This document shows, piece after piece, positions 9,291 through 17,569 of a stretch of DNA of 64,000 nucleotides. Made by a program: the position numbers and the translations under genes. Below the pieces are notes generated by a model. It made no database searches. It was not told where the DNA came from and worked only from the letters and a program-made list of their open reading frames with translations. The DNA comes from Actinoallomurus bryophytorum. Lineage in GTDB: Bacteria > Actinomycetota > Actinomycetes > Streptosporangiales > Streptosporangiaceae. The stretch covers positions 5,952,001 to 6,016,000 of the forward strand of contig NZ_VFOZ01000001.1 in NCBI RefSeq assembly GCF_006716425.1, in the 5' to 3' direction. Position 1 is the stretch's first letter. Every line of letters starts with the position of its first letter.

Positions 9291-10436
9291 TCACTCGACC
9301 GGCGACGGGGTGCTCCGTGCGCGCAGCAGGCTCTGCTGGACCAGGCGGCCGAGATCGTCGGTGGTGACCATCCCGACCACGCGGCGGTCGGCGACGACGG
9401 CCGCGAGCAGCGCGCCCGCGAGCGGGATCCGCCCGACCAGCGACGAGGCGGGATCGTCCGGGGCCGCCGCGTAGTCCGGCGGCAGTGCGGTCGCGACCGA
9501 GTCGACGCGGTCGCCGGCGCGCGCCGGCGGAACTCTGGACAGCCGCGCGAGGGTGACGACGCCGCACGGCAGGCCGTCGAACCCGGTGACCGGGAAGACG
9601 GACTGGCGCGATCGCGCCGCCACGGTGGCGATGAACTCCCCGACCGGCCGCCAGGCGGTCGCGCATTCGGGCTCGGGCACCATCAGGTCGCGGATCCGTA
9701 CGCCCGCGGCGGCCTCCTGTACGGCGCGGGCCTTGGCCTCGCTGCCCGCGGCCCAGACGAGGAACCAGCCGATGAGCATCAGCCACAGGCCACCCGTCTG
9801 ACCGAGGAAGATCAGCTCGGCGATGCCACCGCCGGCGAGTGCCGCGCCCATGATCTGGCCGGTGCCGGTGGCGGCACGGTCACCGCGCGCCCGGTCGCCG
9901 GAACGCATCCACACCAGCGCCCGCAGGATGCGCCCGCCGTCGAGCGGCGCGCCGGGGAGCAGGTTGAAGACGGCGAGGAACACGTTGGTCGCGCCGGTCC
10001 AGGCGAGTGCCGCGACGATCGCGGCCGGCGTGCCGAGAGAGGCGGCGGCCTGCGCGCCCCCGAGCAGGACCCCGCCGATGACCAGGCTGGTCAGCGGGCC
10101 CGCGGCGGCGATGGCGAAGTCGGCCCGTGCGTTCGGCGGCTCACCGTCGAGCTGGGCGACGCCGCCGAGCATCCACAGGGTGATCGAACGCACGCCGAGG
10201 CCCCTCCTGCGCGCGATGGCCGCGTGGGCGCCCTCGTGGGCGAGCAGTGAGGCCAGGAAGAGCACGGCCGTGGGGATCGCGATGGCCCAGTACAGGGTCG
10301 TGGACCGGCCGGCGTCCGCGCGCGGGAGAACGTTCCCGGCGACGATGTCGGTGATCAACACGAGGATCACGAGCACCGACCAGTTGATCCCCACCGGGAT
10401 GCCCGCGACGCGGCCCAGCCGGAGACTCTGCTTCAT
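9291..10436 (-). CDS. Rip3-like site-2 intramembrane zinc protease with CBS domains
   Basis: This 381-residue membrane metalloprotease of the M50 (S2P) family cleaves substrates inside the membrane. The zinc site HEGAH is at residues 67-71 and the third ligand lies in NLLPGAPLDGG (Asp166). Four to six hydrophobic segments fill residues 18-240. Two CBS-like regions follow (about 248-300 and 325-375), as in mycobacterial Rip3 (Rv2625c), a DosR-regulon member. The start MKQSLRLG has GGAGGAGGCGG upstream. DosR-like repeats lie about 110-145 bp upstream of the start. Confidence 0.88.
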   Translation of the reverse strand: MKQSLRLGRVAGIPVGINWSVLVILVLITDIVAGNVLPRADAGRSTTLYWAIAIPTAVLFLASLLAHEGAHAAIARRRGLGVRSITLWMLGGVAQLDGEPPNARADFAIAAAGPLTSLVIGGVLLGGAQAAASLGTPAAIVAALAWTGATNVFLAVFNLLPGAPLDGGRILRALVWMRSGDRARGDRAATGTGQIMGAALAGGGIAELIFLGQTGGLWLMLIGWFLVWAAGSEAKARAVQEAAAGVRIRDLMVPEPECATAWRPVGEFIATVAARSRQSVFPVTGFDGLPCGVVTLARLSRVPPARAGDRVDSVATALPPDYAAAPDDPASSLVGRIPLAGALLAAVVADRRVVGMVTTDDLGRLVQQSLLRARSTPSPVE

Positions 10437-10543
10437 CGCCGCCTCCTCCATGGTCCTACGCCTCAACTGTGGGCGCGGGCGGCCACGGCGGGGTACGTCC
10501 GTTGGTCCCCGGTCGGGGGGCAAAGGTCAGCGGCTCGCGCCAC

Positions 10544-10580
10544 GCGCCGAAGGTCCCGTCGCGTGGGGACCTTCGCCCCT
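10544..10580. promoter_or_regulatory. Paired DosR-like sites forming a 10-bp inverted repeat
   Basis: CGAAGGTCCC (10548-10557) and GGGACCTTCG (10566-10575) form a perfect 10-bp inverted repeat with an 8-nt centre. Each arm extends into a GGGACCTTCGnCC-like half reading outward (GGGACCTTCGGC on minus, GGGGACCTTCGCCCC on plus). No U-tract follows, so an operator pair serving the protease (minus) and the phosphoribosyltransferase unit (plus) fits better than a terminator. Confidence 0.5.
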
Positions 10581-10654
10581 GGAAGAGCCGCTCCCTGGTG
10601 AAAGCCTGAGATCAGGCCTGCGGGACGTGCAAGGGAGCCGGACGGCCGGCCTTC

Positions 10655-10780
10655 GCGGAGCGAAAGGGGCTCCGAATGAGGACCGGCGGAAGGGCTGAGA
10701 GGCCGGACCGGCACGACTACCGGTACCGGCGACCTTCAATACCTGATCCGGGCAATACCGGCGAAGGGAAATCGCCTCGC
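10655..10780 (+). promoter_or_regulatory. TPP (thiamine pyrophosphate) riboswitch aptamer
   Basis: The THI-box core is visible: GGGGCTCC, then GGGCTGAGAGG, then ACCTGATCCGGGCAATACCG followed by GCGAAGGGAA. A short closing stem can form from GCGA (10660-10663) and TCGC (10772-10775). The variable P3 arm (CCGGACCGGC...) lies between. It is followed after 25 nt by a strong terminator hairpin, which implies transcriptional control. The next gene is a phosphoribosyltransferase rather than a thiamine gene, which is unusual. Confidence 0.88.
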
Positions 10781-10804
10781 AGGTCTTCGTCGCCCGATCA
10801 GAGT

Positions 10805-10853
10805 CCGTCCAGGGGTCGATACCCGCCGCTGAGCGCCCCCTGGACGGCTTTCG
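10805..10853 (+). terminator. Intrinsic terminator / riboswitch expression platform
   Basis: CCGTCCAGGGG (10805-10815) and CCCCTGGACGG (10837-10847) form a perfect 11-bp stem with a 21-nt loop, followed by CTTTCGGCTT. Placed between the TPP aptamer and the next start codon, it is the likely off-state hairpin. The U-tract is weak, as is common in high-GC genomes. Confidence 0.7.
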
Positions 10854-10932
10854 GCTTACTCAACGCTCCCCGTTGCGCCCCGCCCTCCGATGGGTAGGGG
10901 CATCGACAACCGGCGTTTCGAGGTGGTTCACC

Positions 10933-11580
10933 GTGGGGTCGAGCGGCCATGGCGTACGGCTGCCGTTCACCGATCGGGCCGAGGCCGGGCGCGCGCTGGC
11001 GGGCCGTGTGGCGTCCCTCGGGCTCACCGATCCGGTCGTACTCGCGCTACCGCGTGGCGGGGTGCCCGTGGCGCACGAGATCGCCGAGCGGCTCGGGGTG
11101 CCGTTCGACGTGCTGGTCACCCGCAAGATCGGCTGCCCGGGTCAGCCGGAGCTCGGCGTCGGGGCGATCGCCGAGGGCGGCGAGCCGGTGTGCGACGCCG
11201 ACCTGTTGCGCCGGCTGGGGCTGACCGAACGCGACCTCGACACCACGATCAGGCGGGAGCGGGCCGAACTCGCCCGCAGGGTCACCGCCTACCGCGGCGA
11301 CCGCGCGCTGCCGCCGATCAAGGGGCGTGACGCCGTCGTCGTGGACGACGGGCTCGCGACCGGAGGGACCGCACGCGCCGCGCTCGGCACCGTACGGAGT
11401 GAGGGCGCCTCACGTGTCGTGCTCGCCGTACCGATCGGCGCCGCCCAGACCGTTCTCGAACTCTCCGCCGACGCCGACGACGTGGTGGTGCTCGCGGCCC
11501 CGTCCGTGTTCCGCGCGGTGGGCCAGTGGTACACCCACTTCGAACAGCTCACCGACGCCGACGTCCTCGCGCTCTTGTAA
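10933..11580 (+). CDS. Phosphoribosyltransferase (DosR-regulon Rv0571c-like N-terminal type)
   Basis: This 215-residue PRTase-fold protein has the PRPP-binding loop VVVDDGLATGGT (residues 135-145) and LALPRGGVPVAHEIAERL (about 38-54). The acceptor base is not evident. Similar proteins occur in DosR/OsdR regulons, sometimes fused to a hydrolase as in Rv0571c; this one is the PRTase alone. GTG at 10933 is preferred, with GAGGTGG 8 nt upstream; GTG at 10894 or ATG at 10873 would lengthen it. Upstream lie a TPP riboswitch and a DosR-like site, and a terminator follows. Confidence 0.8.
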   Translation: MGSSGHGVRLPFTDRAEAGRALAGRVASLGLTDPVVLALPRGGVPVAHEIAERLGVPFDVLVTRKIGCPGQPELGVGAIAEGGEPVCDADLLRRLGLTERDLDTTIRRERAELARRVTAYRGDRALPPIKGRDAVVVDDGLATGGTARAALGTVRSEGASRVVLAVPIGAAQTVLELSADADDVVVLAAPSVFRAVGQWYTHFEQLTDADVLALL

Positions 11581-11620
11581 GGGAGAGGGAGGACGCCGAC
11601 CGGCCGCGAAGAAGGACAAG

Positions 11621-11656
11621 AGCCGGAACCGCTGGCTTGACGGTCCGGCTCTTTAT
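11621..11656 (+). terminator. Terminator after the phosphoribosyltransferase
   Basis: AGCCGGAACCG and CGGTCCGGCT form a 10-bp stem with one bulged A, followed by CTTTAT. A second GC stem (CGGCCCCG / CGGGGCCG, about 11662-11682) lies just beyond and may serve the convergent whiB gene. Confidence 0.7.
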
Positions 11657-11698
11657 GGAAACGGCCCCGCGGGGCGGGGCCGCAGGTAGCGCTCCTGC

Positions 11699-11995
11699 CT
11701 AGGCGGCGTTGGCGCGACGCATGCGGCGACGACGCTCCGAGGCGCGCTCGTCCTCATTCAGGCCGCCCCACGTGCCGTACTTCTCCGGCCGGGACACGGC
11801 GTAGTCAAGGCATTCTCCTCGCACGGGGCAGCGCATGCAGACCGACTTGGCCTTGCGCTCGCGGATCTCCCGCTCCGGCTGACGTTCACCGTCCGGGCCG
11901 AAGAACAGGATGAGGTCCTCCCCCCGGCACTCGGCAGCGTCCTGCCAGCCCCAGCTGGGACGGGGGAGGTTTGCCTGCCGACGTACCTGAGCCAT
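11699..11995 (-). CDS. WhiB-family iron-sulfur transcription factor
   Basis: This 98-residue Wbl protein binds a 4Fe-4S cluster through four Cys: one in AAECRGED (near residue 23), CMRC (Cys53, Cys56) and GEC (Cys62). The Wbl turn GTWGG and a basic C-terminus (ASERRRRMRRANAA) follow. Wbl proteins usually act by binding the sigma factor and respond to redox, NO or development. It lacks the AT-hook of WhiB7; the subclass is not clear. The start MAQVRR has GAGGTGG about 9 nt upstream. Confidence 0.93.
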   Translation of the reverse strand: MAQVRRQANLPRPSWGWQDAAECRGEDLILFFGPDGERQPEREIRERKAKSVCMRCPVRGECLDYAVSRPEKYGTWGGLNEDERASERRRRMRRANAA

Positions 11996-12150
11996 AGAAC
12001 TACCACCTCGTAGCTTGCTGGTGAGCAAAAATTTCGGTCACGGACGCCAAACGGTGATACGTGCCAAAAATTGCAACGTCGTGAAGCGCCGTGATGTTCC
12101 CCAGAGAGCGCCGTATCCCCTCGGGATCGGCGTACAGGGCCTCGGAGAGG

Positions 12151-13050
12151 TTACACGAGGGCCGTCTCGTTGAGAAGAGTGAGGTCCCGTTCAATATAGG
12201 TTCGGATGTCCTCGCCGCATCCGGGACCGCACGCGTCCATGGGCCGCTGCTCCACCCGGACCCTATATCGAGCCTGGCCCGCGCGCACGATCGCGAGGTC
12301 ACCGACCACGCGTTCGACCGCGACGGCCTCGACACCGAGGACCCCGCTCCGCGCGCGCACGAAATGCTCCGCGGCCTGCACCGGCTCGGCAAGCCCGGCA
12401 CGGCCACGATAGCCCTCCAGGACGACCCGCCCGTGCCGGTACTCCTCGGCGGCGGTCATCGCGCGTTCTTCGTCGAGGTCGCCGTAGTAGAGGCCGTGCG
12501 GCAGGCACACGAGATTGGCGGCGTACCGGTCGCCGCCGACATGTGTGGTCTCCCACACATCACCGAACCGCTCGTGGAGGAAACGGGCCAGTGGCGCGCC
12601 GACACGCGCGCAGCAGGCGTTGTGCCGGCCGTGCGTGCACACGAGCAGCACGGGGCGGGTGACCGGCAGCCCGAACCCGGGGGAGCGGCCCGCACCCACG
12701 GCCTCCAGGTCGAGGTCGGCCAGCTCCTCCAGGTCCTCGAGCTCGCGTCCCTCCAGCCAGGCGCCCTCCGGGCCCGACGGCTCCCCGGAGAAGCCCGCGT
12801 ACACCCGCAGCGGTGGTGTCGCCCGCCGTCGCCGGGGTGACCGGATGAACTGGGGACGCACCCCGTGCCGCCGCGCGCGGGCGATGGCCTCCGCCAGCGG
12901 GGCGGGCAGCGCCATCCGGTCGATCTCCTCACCCCACGGGCCGGGGTGCTCGACGAGCAGCCAGGCGCGCGTGCCGGCGGTCGCGCTGGCCAGGCACGGG
13001 CGCTGCCCGGTGTGGCACCCGGCGCAGTGCGTGCAGCGGTTGTCCGGCAA
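12151..13050 (-). CDS. Sucrase/ferredoxin-like (Suc_Fer-like) thioredoxin-fold protein
   Basis: This 299-residue protein of the sucraseferredoxin-like family carries the C-terminal thioredoxin-like 2Fe-2S ferredoxin motif CTHGRHNACCARVG (near residue 137). A distal Cys-containing segment (DACGPGCGEDI) and N-terminal Cys pairs (CTHCAGC) may bind metal. Function is unknown; an electron-transfer role is likely from the fold. The start is TTG, preceded by an AAGGGGGC-like site. The iron box only 21 nt upstream suggests repression by an IdeR/DmdR regulator, in keeping with a role in iron reduction or siderophore release. Confidence 0.82.
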   Translation of the reverse strand: MPDNRCTHCAGCHTGQRPCLASATAGTRAWLLVEHPGPWGEEIDRMALPAPLAEAIARARRHGVRPQFIRSPRRRRATPPLRVYAGFSGEPSGPEGAWLEGRELEDLEELADLDLEAVGAGRSPGFGLPVTRPVLLVCTHGRHNACCARVGAPLARFLHERFGDVWETTHVGGDRYAANLVCLPHGLYYGDLDEERAMTAAEEYRHGRVVLEGYRGRAGLAEPVQAAEHFVRARSGVLGVEAVAVERVVGDLAIVRAGQARYRVRVEQRPMDACGPGCGEDIRTYIERDLTLLNETALV

Positions 13051-13071
13051 CGAGCCCCCTTCACAGACTAA

Positions 13072-13090
13072 TTAGGTAAGACTAACCTAA
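13072..13090. promoter_or_regulatory. DtxR/IdeR/DmdR-type iron box
   Basis: TTAGGTAAGACTAACCTAA matches the 19-bp consensus TTAGGTTAGGCTAACCTAA at 17 of 19 positions and is a near-perfect inverted repeat. It lies between the Suc_Fer-like gene (minus) and efeO (plus) and can control both. This is good evidence that the locus is iron-repressed. Confidence 0.9.
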
Positions 13091-13235
13091 CTAACTGTCG
13101 TCGCGCGAGGAACACCGGTCACGGGTGAACGCCGTATGAACACCCGGCTCAGAGATGCGTCAAGGGATCGACGTGGGCCGGATCGCACGTTCTAGAGTGT
13201 CCTCGTCCCCCCTGAGGCCGAGAAACGGGAGCTCC

Positions 13236-14369
13236 ATGCGTACGCCGCTGCTGATCGTCGGTGCGGTGTTGCTGCTGGCCGCCGCGGGTGACGCGCGTCC
13301 ATCGCCGGCCGGCGCGTCGCTGCCGGCCGCCATCGAGGCGTCCACCACCGGCTGCGGCACCGGCTGGACACGTCCCCACGCCGGGGACCAGGTGCTCTCG
13401 CTGCGCAACGACGGCGCCACGGCGGCCGACGTGATGCTCATCGACCCGGCCAACGGCGCGGTGTACGCCGAGGTCGAGGGCCTCGGGCCCGGGGTGACGC
13501 GGCAGCTGCGGCTCGACCTGGGCAACGGCACCTACGCCTTCCGCTGCGGGGACGACGGAGGCGGCGACCCGGTCGTCGGGCGGCCGACGCGGATCACCGG
13601 CCCGGCCGGTACGAGCCCCGCGATCCAGCCCGTGAGCACCAACGACCTGTACGCGCCCGCCCGTTCGTACACCGACTACGTCTCGGCCGGCCTCGACCGG
13701 CTCACCGCCAAGACCGACACTCTGCGGGACGCCGTCGACGACGGCGACCTGGACGCCGCGCGGACCGCATGGCTCCCCGCGCACGTGGCCTACGAGAGGC
13801 TCGGGGCGGCGTACGGCACGTTCGGTGACTTCGACGGCGCGATCAACGGAGGTACGGCCGGCCTTCCCGGCGGCGTGCACGACGCCGGTTTCACCGGGTT
13901 CCACCGGCTGGAGTACGGCCTGTGGCACGGCGAGTCCGCCTCGTCGCTGCGCAAGGTGGCCGACCGGCTGGCAAAAGACGTTCATGGCCTGAAGAGCGAC
14001 TTCCCCGATCAGCGCATGGACCCCGCCGACCTGCCGCTGAGAGCCCACGAGATCCTGGAGAACACCCTGCAGTTCCAGCTCACCGGCCAGGCCGACCAGG
14101 GCAGCGGCACCACGCTGAAGACGGCGGCCGCCAACATCGAGGGCACACGTGAGGTCCTCGGAGTGCTCCGGCCGGTTCTGCGCCCGCGCTACCAGCGGCT
14201 GCCCGAGGTCGACACCTGGCTGGACCGGATGGACGCCCTGCTCAAGGGGCACTCGTCCGTCGACAAGCTCTCCACCGCCCAGCGCGAGCGCCTGAACGGC
14301 GCGGCCGGGCAGTTGCTGGAGCTCCTCGCGCCGGTCGCCACCATCGCCGAACCGAGGCGTACCTCATGA
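13236..14369 (+). CDS. efeO: EfeO-type periplasmic/extracytoplasmic iron uptake protein
   Basis: This 377-residue secreted protein has an N-terminal signal segment ([16 protein letters not shown]), a cupredoxin-like domain (about residues 40-125) and a C-terminal M75-peptidase-like domain containing [10 protein letters not shown] and the HxxE site HEILE. EfeO binds ferrous/ferric iron for the EfeUOB transporter. The start MRTPLL has GGGAG upstream. Its stop overlaps the efeB ATG (ATGA). The permease gene efeU is not present beside it, so the partner permease must be elsewhere or absent. The upstream iron box predicts iron repression. Confidence 0.88.
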   Translation: MRTPLLIVGAVLLLAAAGDARPSPAGASLPAAIEASTTGCGTGWTRPHAGDQVLSLRNDGATAADVMLIDPANGAVYAEVEGLGPGVTRQLRLDLGNGTYAFRCGDDGGGDPVVGRPTRITGPAGTSPAIQPVSTNDLYAPARSYTDYVSAGLDRLTAKTDTLRDAVDDGDLDAARTAWLPAHVAYERLGAAYGTFGDFDGAINGGTAGLPGGVHDAGFTGFHRLEYGLWHGESASSLRKVADRLAKDVHGLKSDFPDQRMDPADLPLRAHEILENTLQFQLTGQADQGSGTTLKTAAANIEGTREVLGVLRPVLRPRYQRLPEVDTWLDRMDALLKGHSSVDKLSTAQRERLNGAAGQLLELLAPVATIAEPRRTS

Positions 14370-15598
14370 GCGAACGAAGCGACCGCCGGTCCTTTCTGCG
14401 CGGTGCGCTGGTGGCCGGTGTCGCCGGGTCGCTGGCCGGCGCCTCGGGGAGCGCGGTGGGAGCGCGCGCCGGTACGCCCGGAGCCGAGCCGCCGGCGCGG
14501 CCGTTCCACGGCGAGCACCAGGCGGGCATCCTCGACGCGCCGCGACGGCGGACCGTGATGACCTCCCTCGACGTCATCGCCTCGAACCGGACGGAGCTGA
14601 CGGAGTTCTTCCGCGCGCTCACCGACCGGGCACGCGCGCTGACCGCGGGCGTGCCCCCGGCCGACACCGGCATCAGCGCGCCGCCGGCCGACTCGGGGGT
14701 GCTCGGGCCCGGCATGCCCGGCGGCGGGCTCATGGTCACCGTGGGAGTCGGCTCGTCCCTCTTCGACGACCGGTACGGCCTGGCGAGCCGCAAGCCGGCC
14801 GGCCTGAAGCCGATAAAGATGTTCCCCAACGACGACCTCGACCCGGCCTGGTGCCACGGGGACGTCAGCCTGCAGCTGTCCGCCGACGACGATGACACCG
14901 TCGTCCACGCGCTGCGCGACATCGCGCGCCAGACGCGCGGCGCGGCCCAGATCCGCTGGCGGATGAGCGGCTTCACCAGCCCGCCGCGCCCGAGCGGCAC
15001 CCCGCGCAACCTCATGGGCTTCAAGGACGGCATCGCCAACCCGGACGTCACGAGCGCCAGGGACATGGACCGGCTGGTCTGGGCGGACCGGTCGGCCGGC
15101 GGCGGCGAGCCCGCCTGGACGGCCGGCGGCTCGTACAAGGTCGTCCGGCTGATCCGCATGCTCGTGGAGTTCTGGGACCGGGTGGGGATCACCGAGCAGC
15201 AGCAGATGTTCGGCCGCGACCGTGACACCGGTGCGCCTCTCGACGGCGTCCACGAGCTCGACGAGCCGAAGTACGCCCAGGACCCGATCGGCAAGGTCAT
15301 CCCGCTGACCAGCCATATACGGAAGGCGAATCCGCGCACCCCGCAGACCGACGCCGAGCGGATCCTGCGCCGCGGCTTCAACTACGACCGCGGCGTCGAC
15401 AAGGTCGGCGACCTCGACATGGGCCTGATCTTCACCTGCTACCAGCAGAACCTCACGCGCCAGTTCGAGACCGTGCAGGGACGGCTGGCCGACGAGCCGC
15501 TGGTGGACTACATCACGCCCTTCGGCGGCGGTTACTTCTTCGCACTGCCGGGCGTGCGGGACTCGAAGGACTTCCTCGGCCGGGCCCTGCTCGCCTGA
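14366..15598 (+). CDS. efeB: EfeB deferrochelatase / Dyp-type haem peroxidase, Tat-exported
   Basis: This 410-residue protein begins with a twin-arginine signal ([15 protein letters not shown]). It carries the Dyp peroxidase signature [10 protein letters not shown], with the catalytic Asp at about residue 221. DyP proteins of the EfeB class act with EfeO in iron uptake, by ferrous oxidation or iron release from haem. The C-terminal region [13 protein letters not shown]-like and FFALPGV is characteristic. It is translationally coupled to efeO and ends before a short terminator hairpin. Confidence 0.93.
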   Translation: MSERSDRRSFLRGALVAGVAGSLAGASGSAVGARAGTPGAEPPARPFHGEHQAGILDAPRRRTVMTSLDVIASNRTELTEFFRALTDRARALTAGVPPADTGISAPPADSGVLGPGMPGGGLMVTVGVGSSLFDDRYGLASRKPAGLKPIKMFPNDDLDPAWCHGDVSLQLSADDDDTVVHALRDIARQTRGAAQIRWRMSGFTSPPRPSGTPRNLMGFKDGIANPDVTSARDMDRLVWADRSAGGGEPAWTAGGSYKVVRLIRMLVEFWDRVGITEQQQMFGRDRDTGAPLDGVHELDEPKYAQDPIGKVIPLTSHIRKANPRTPQTDAERILRRGFNYDRGVDKVGDLDMGLIFTCYQQNLTRQFETVQGRLADEPLVDYITPFGGGYFFALPGVRDSKDFLGRALLA

Positions 15599-15655
15599 AG
15601 TCCCGGTTTCCGTGGCATGAACGCACGGCGGGCGCAAGCCGACAAAAGATCCTTT

Positions 15656-15678
15656 AAGCCCTCATGGGGGCTTGTTTA
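15656..15678 (+). terminator. Terminator after efeOB
   Basis: AAGCCC, a 6-nt loop and GGGCTT form a short stem followed by GTTTA. It lies 57 nt after efeB and before the phosphoesterase promoter. It is modest in strength. Confidence 0.5.
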
Positions 15679-15800
15679 CGTTCGCGCCACCTTCCGTCAG
15701 CGCGGCGGTCGTTCCCGTCCGATGTGATCCGGCTGGACCGACGCGGCCCCCGGGACCCCTCATCGAGGACCCGGAGCTTCATATTCACGCAGGAGGCAAG

Positions 15801-17417
15801 ATGGGTCCCGGTAAGTGGAAGAGACGGAGACCGGTGGTGATCGCCGCTTCGCTGGTGGCCGCCGGAACGCTGGCCCTCGCGGCCTGCGGGACGACCGGCG
15901 GCGGGGCGACGTCCCTGACCGCGGCGGAGTCTCCCGTCCGGACCACGACCCCGATCAAGCACGTGGTGGTGCTGTTCGACGAGAACATCTCGTTCGACCA
16001 CTACTTCGGCACCTACCCCAAGGCGGCGAACACCGACGGCACGAAGTTCACCGCCAAGAAGAAGACCCCCAAGGTCGACGGGCTGAGCAAGAAACTGCTC
16101 ACGAAGAACCCCAACCAGTACAACCCCACGCGCCTCACCCACGAGCAGGCCCTGACCTGCGACCAGGACCACGGCTACGCGCACGAGCAGAAGGCCCTCG
16201 ACGCCGGCAAGGCCGACAAGTTCGTCGAGAACACCGGCCATGACACCTGCACGGGTCAGCCGGTCCTGTTCGGCGAGCCCGGCCTGGTGATGGACTACTA
16301 CGACGGCAACACCGTCACCGGTCTGTGGAACTACGCGCAGAACTACGCGATGAGCGACAACTCCTGGGACACGACCTTCGGGCCGTCCACGCCGGGTGCG
16401 CTCAACCTGATCTCGGGCCAGACGCACGGCGGCTACGCCGTCGACCCGGTGACGCACGCGAAGGTCACCGACGCCGGCGTCGTGTCCTCGGCGGACAAGA
16501 AGGGCGTCGGCACGGTCATCAACGACCCGGACCCGGCGTTCGACGACTGCTCGGACACGAACCACACGGCCAAGAACAACCTGGCCGTGATGACGGGCAA
16601 GAACATCGGTGACCTGCTCAACAAGAAGAAGGTCACCTGGGGCTGGTTCCAGGGCGGCTTCCGGCCGACCGGCTCGGGAGGTGGCTACGCGGTCTGCGGC
16701 GCCACCCACCAGAACATCGGTGGCGTGACGGTCAACGACTACAGCCCGCACCACGCGCCGTTCCAGTACTACCAGTCGACCTCCAACCCGAAGCACCTTC
16801 CGCCGTCCTCCGTCGCCAAGATCGGCCAGACGGACCAGGCGAACCACAACTACGACCTGACCGACTTCGACAAGGCGCTCAAGGCGGGGAACCTGCCCGC
16901 GGTGAGCTTCCTGAAGGCCGGGGCGTACCAGGACGGCCACGCGGCCAACTCCGACCCGCTGGACGAGCAGCAGTTCGTCGTCAACACGATCAACGAGCTG
17001 CAGAAGTCCTCGGCGTGGAAGTCCACCGCCGTCGTCGTCGCCTACGACGACTCCGACGGCTGGTACGACCACGTCGCGCCGAAGGTCACCAACGGCTCGG
17101 CCGACGCCGCGGCCGACGACCCGACCGAGTGCGGCAAGGGCAAGGTGGCGGGCGGCTACCAGGACCGCTGCGGTCCGAGCCAGCGCCTGCCGCTGCTGGT
17201 CGTCTCGCCGTACTCCAAGGTCAACTTCGTTGACCACCACTACACCGAGCAGGCCTCGATCACGAAGTTCATCGAGGAGAACTGGGGCGTCGGCCAGATC
17301 GGCGACGCGTCGTTCGACGCTCGCGCGGGGGACCTGGACCACATGTTCAACTTCCGCAAGCCGCAGGCGGGGAACCTCTTCCTCAACCCGAAGACGGGTG
17401 CCCGTCAGGTCGGCTGA
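15801..17417 (+). CDS. Secreted phosphoesterase (phospholipase C / acid phosphatase family), copy 1
   Basis: This 538-residue lipoprotein-type protein has a basic N-terminus (GKWKRRRPVVI) and the lipobox LAACG near residue 30. The PF04185 phosphoesterase domain follows, with DENISFDHYFGTYP carrying the metal-binding Glu-Asn and His. GHAANSDPLDEQQFVVNTIN and AYDDSDGWYDHVAP supply further metal ligands. Members hydrolyse phospholipids or phosphomonoesters outside the cell. AGGAGG lies 7 nt before ATG. It is followed by a terminator and then by a close paralogue in the same orientation. Confidence 0.9.
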   Translation: MGPGKWKRRRPVVIAASLVAAGTLALAACGTTGGGATSLTAAESPVRTTTPIKHVVVLFDENISFDHYFGTYPKAANTDGTKFTAKKKTPKVDGLSKKLLTKNPNQYNPTRLTHEQALTCDQDHGYAHEQKALDAGKADKFVENTGHDTCTGQPVLFGEPGLVMDYYDGNTVTGLWNYAQNYAMSDNSWDTTFGPSTPGALNLISGQTHGGYAVDPVTHAKVTDAGVVSSADKKGVGTVINDPDPAFDDCSDTNHTAKNNLAVMTGKNIGDLLNKKKVTWGWFQGGFRPTGSGGGYAVCGATHQNIGGVTVNDYSPHHAPFQYYQSTSNPKHLPPSSVAKIGQTDQANHNYDLTDFDKALKAGNLPAVSFLKAGAYQDGHAANSDPLDEQQFVVNTINELQKSSAWKSTAVVVAYDDSDGWYDHVAPKVTNGSADAAADDPTECGKGKVAGGYQDRCGPSQRLPLLVVSPYSKVNFVDHHYTEQASITKFIEENWGVGQIGDASFDARAGDLDHMFNFRKPQAGNLFLNPKTGARQVG

Positions 17418-17436
17418 CACACCGGACGCGTAAAAG

Positions 17437-17476
17437 GGCGCCCCTGTCACGGCTCAGCCGGACGGGGGCGCCTTTC
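17437..17476 (+). terminator. Terminator between the two phosphoesterase genes
   Basis: GGCGCCCCTGTC and GACGGGGGCGCC form a 12-bp stem with one G-U pair, followed by TTTC. It separates the two paralogues into individual transcription units. Confidence 0.75.
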
Positions 17477-17569
17477 GCATGGCCGGGGCGGCAATGCCCG
17501 CGAAGCTGTTTACGCGACAGTCAGGATCAGGCAACATGATCGTCGCTTCGTATTCAGCCAGGAGGCGTA

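Noticed and set aside
15654-17450. Long antisense frames opposite both phosphoesterase genes (also 17510-18841)
   Set aside because: They mirror the two paralogues, carry no recognisable domains and lack ribosome sites.
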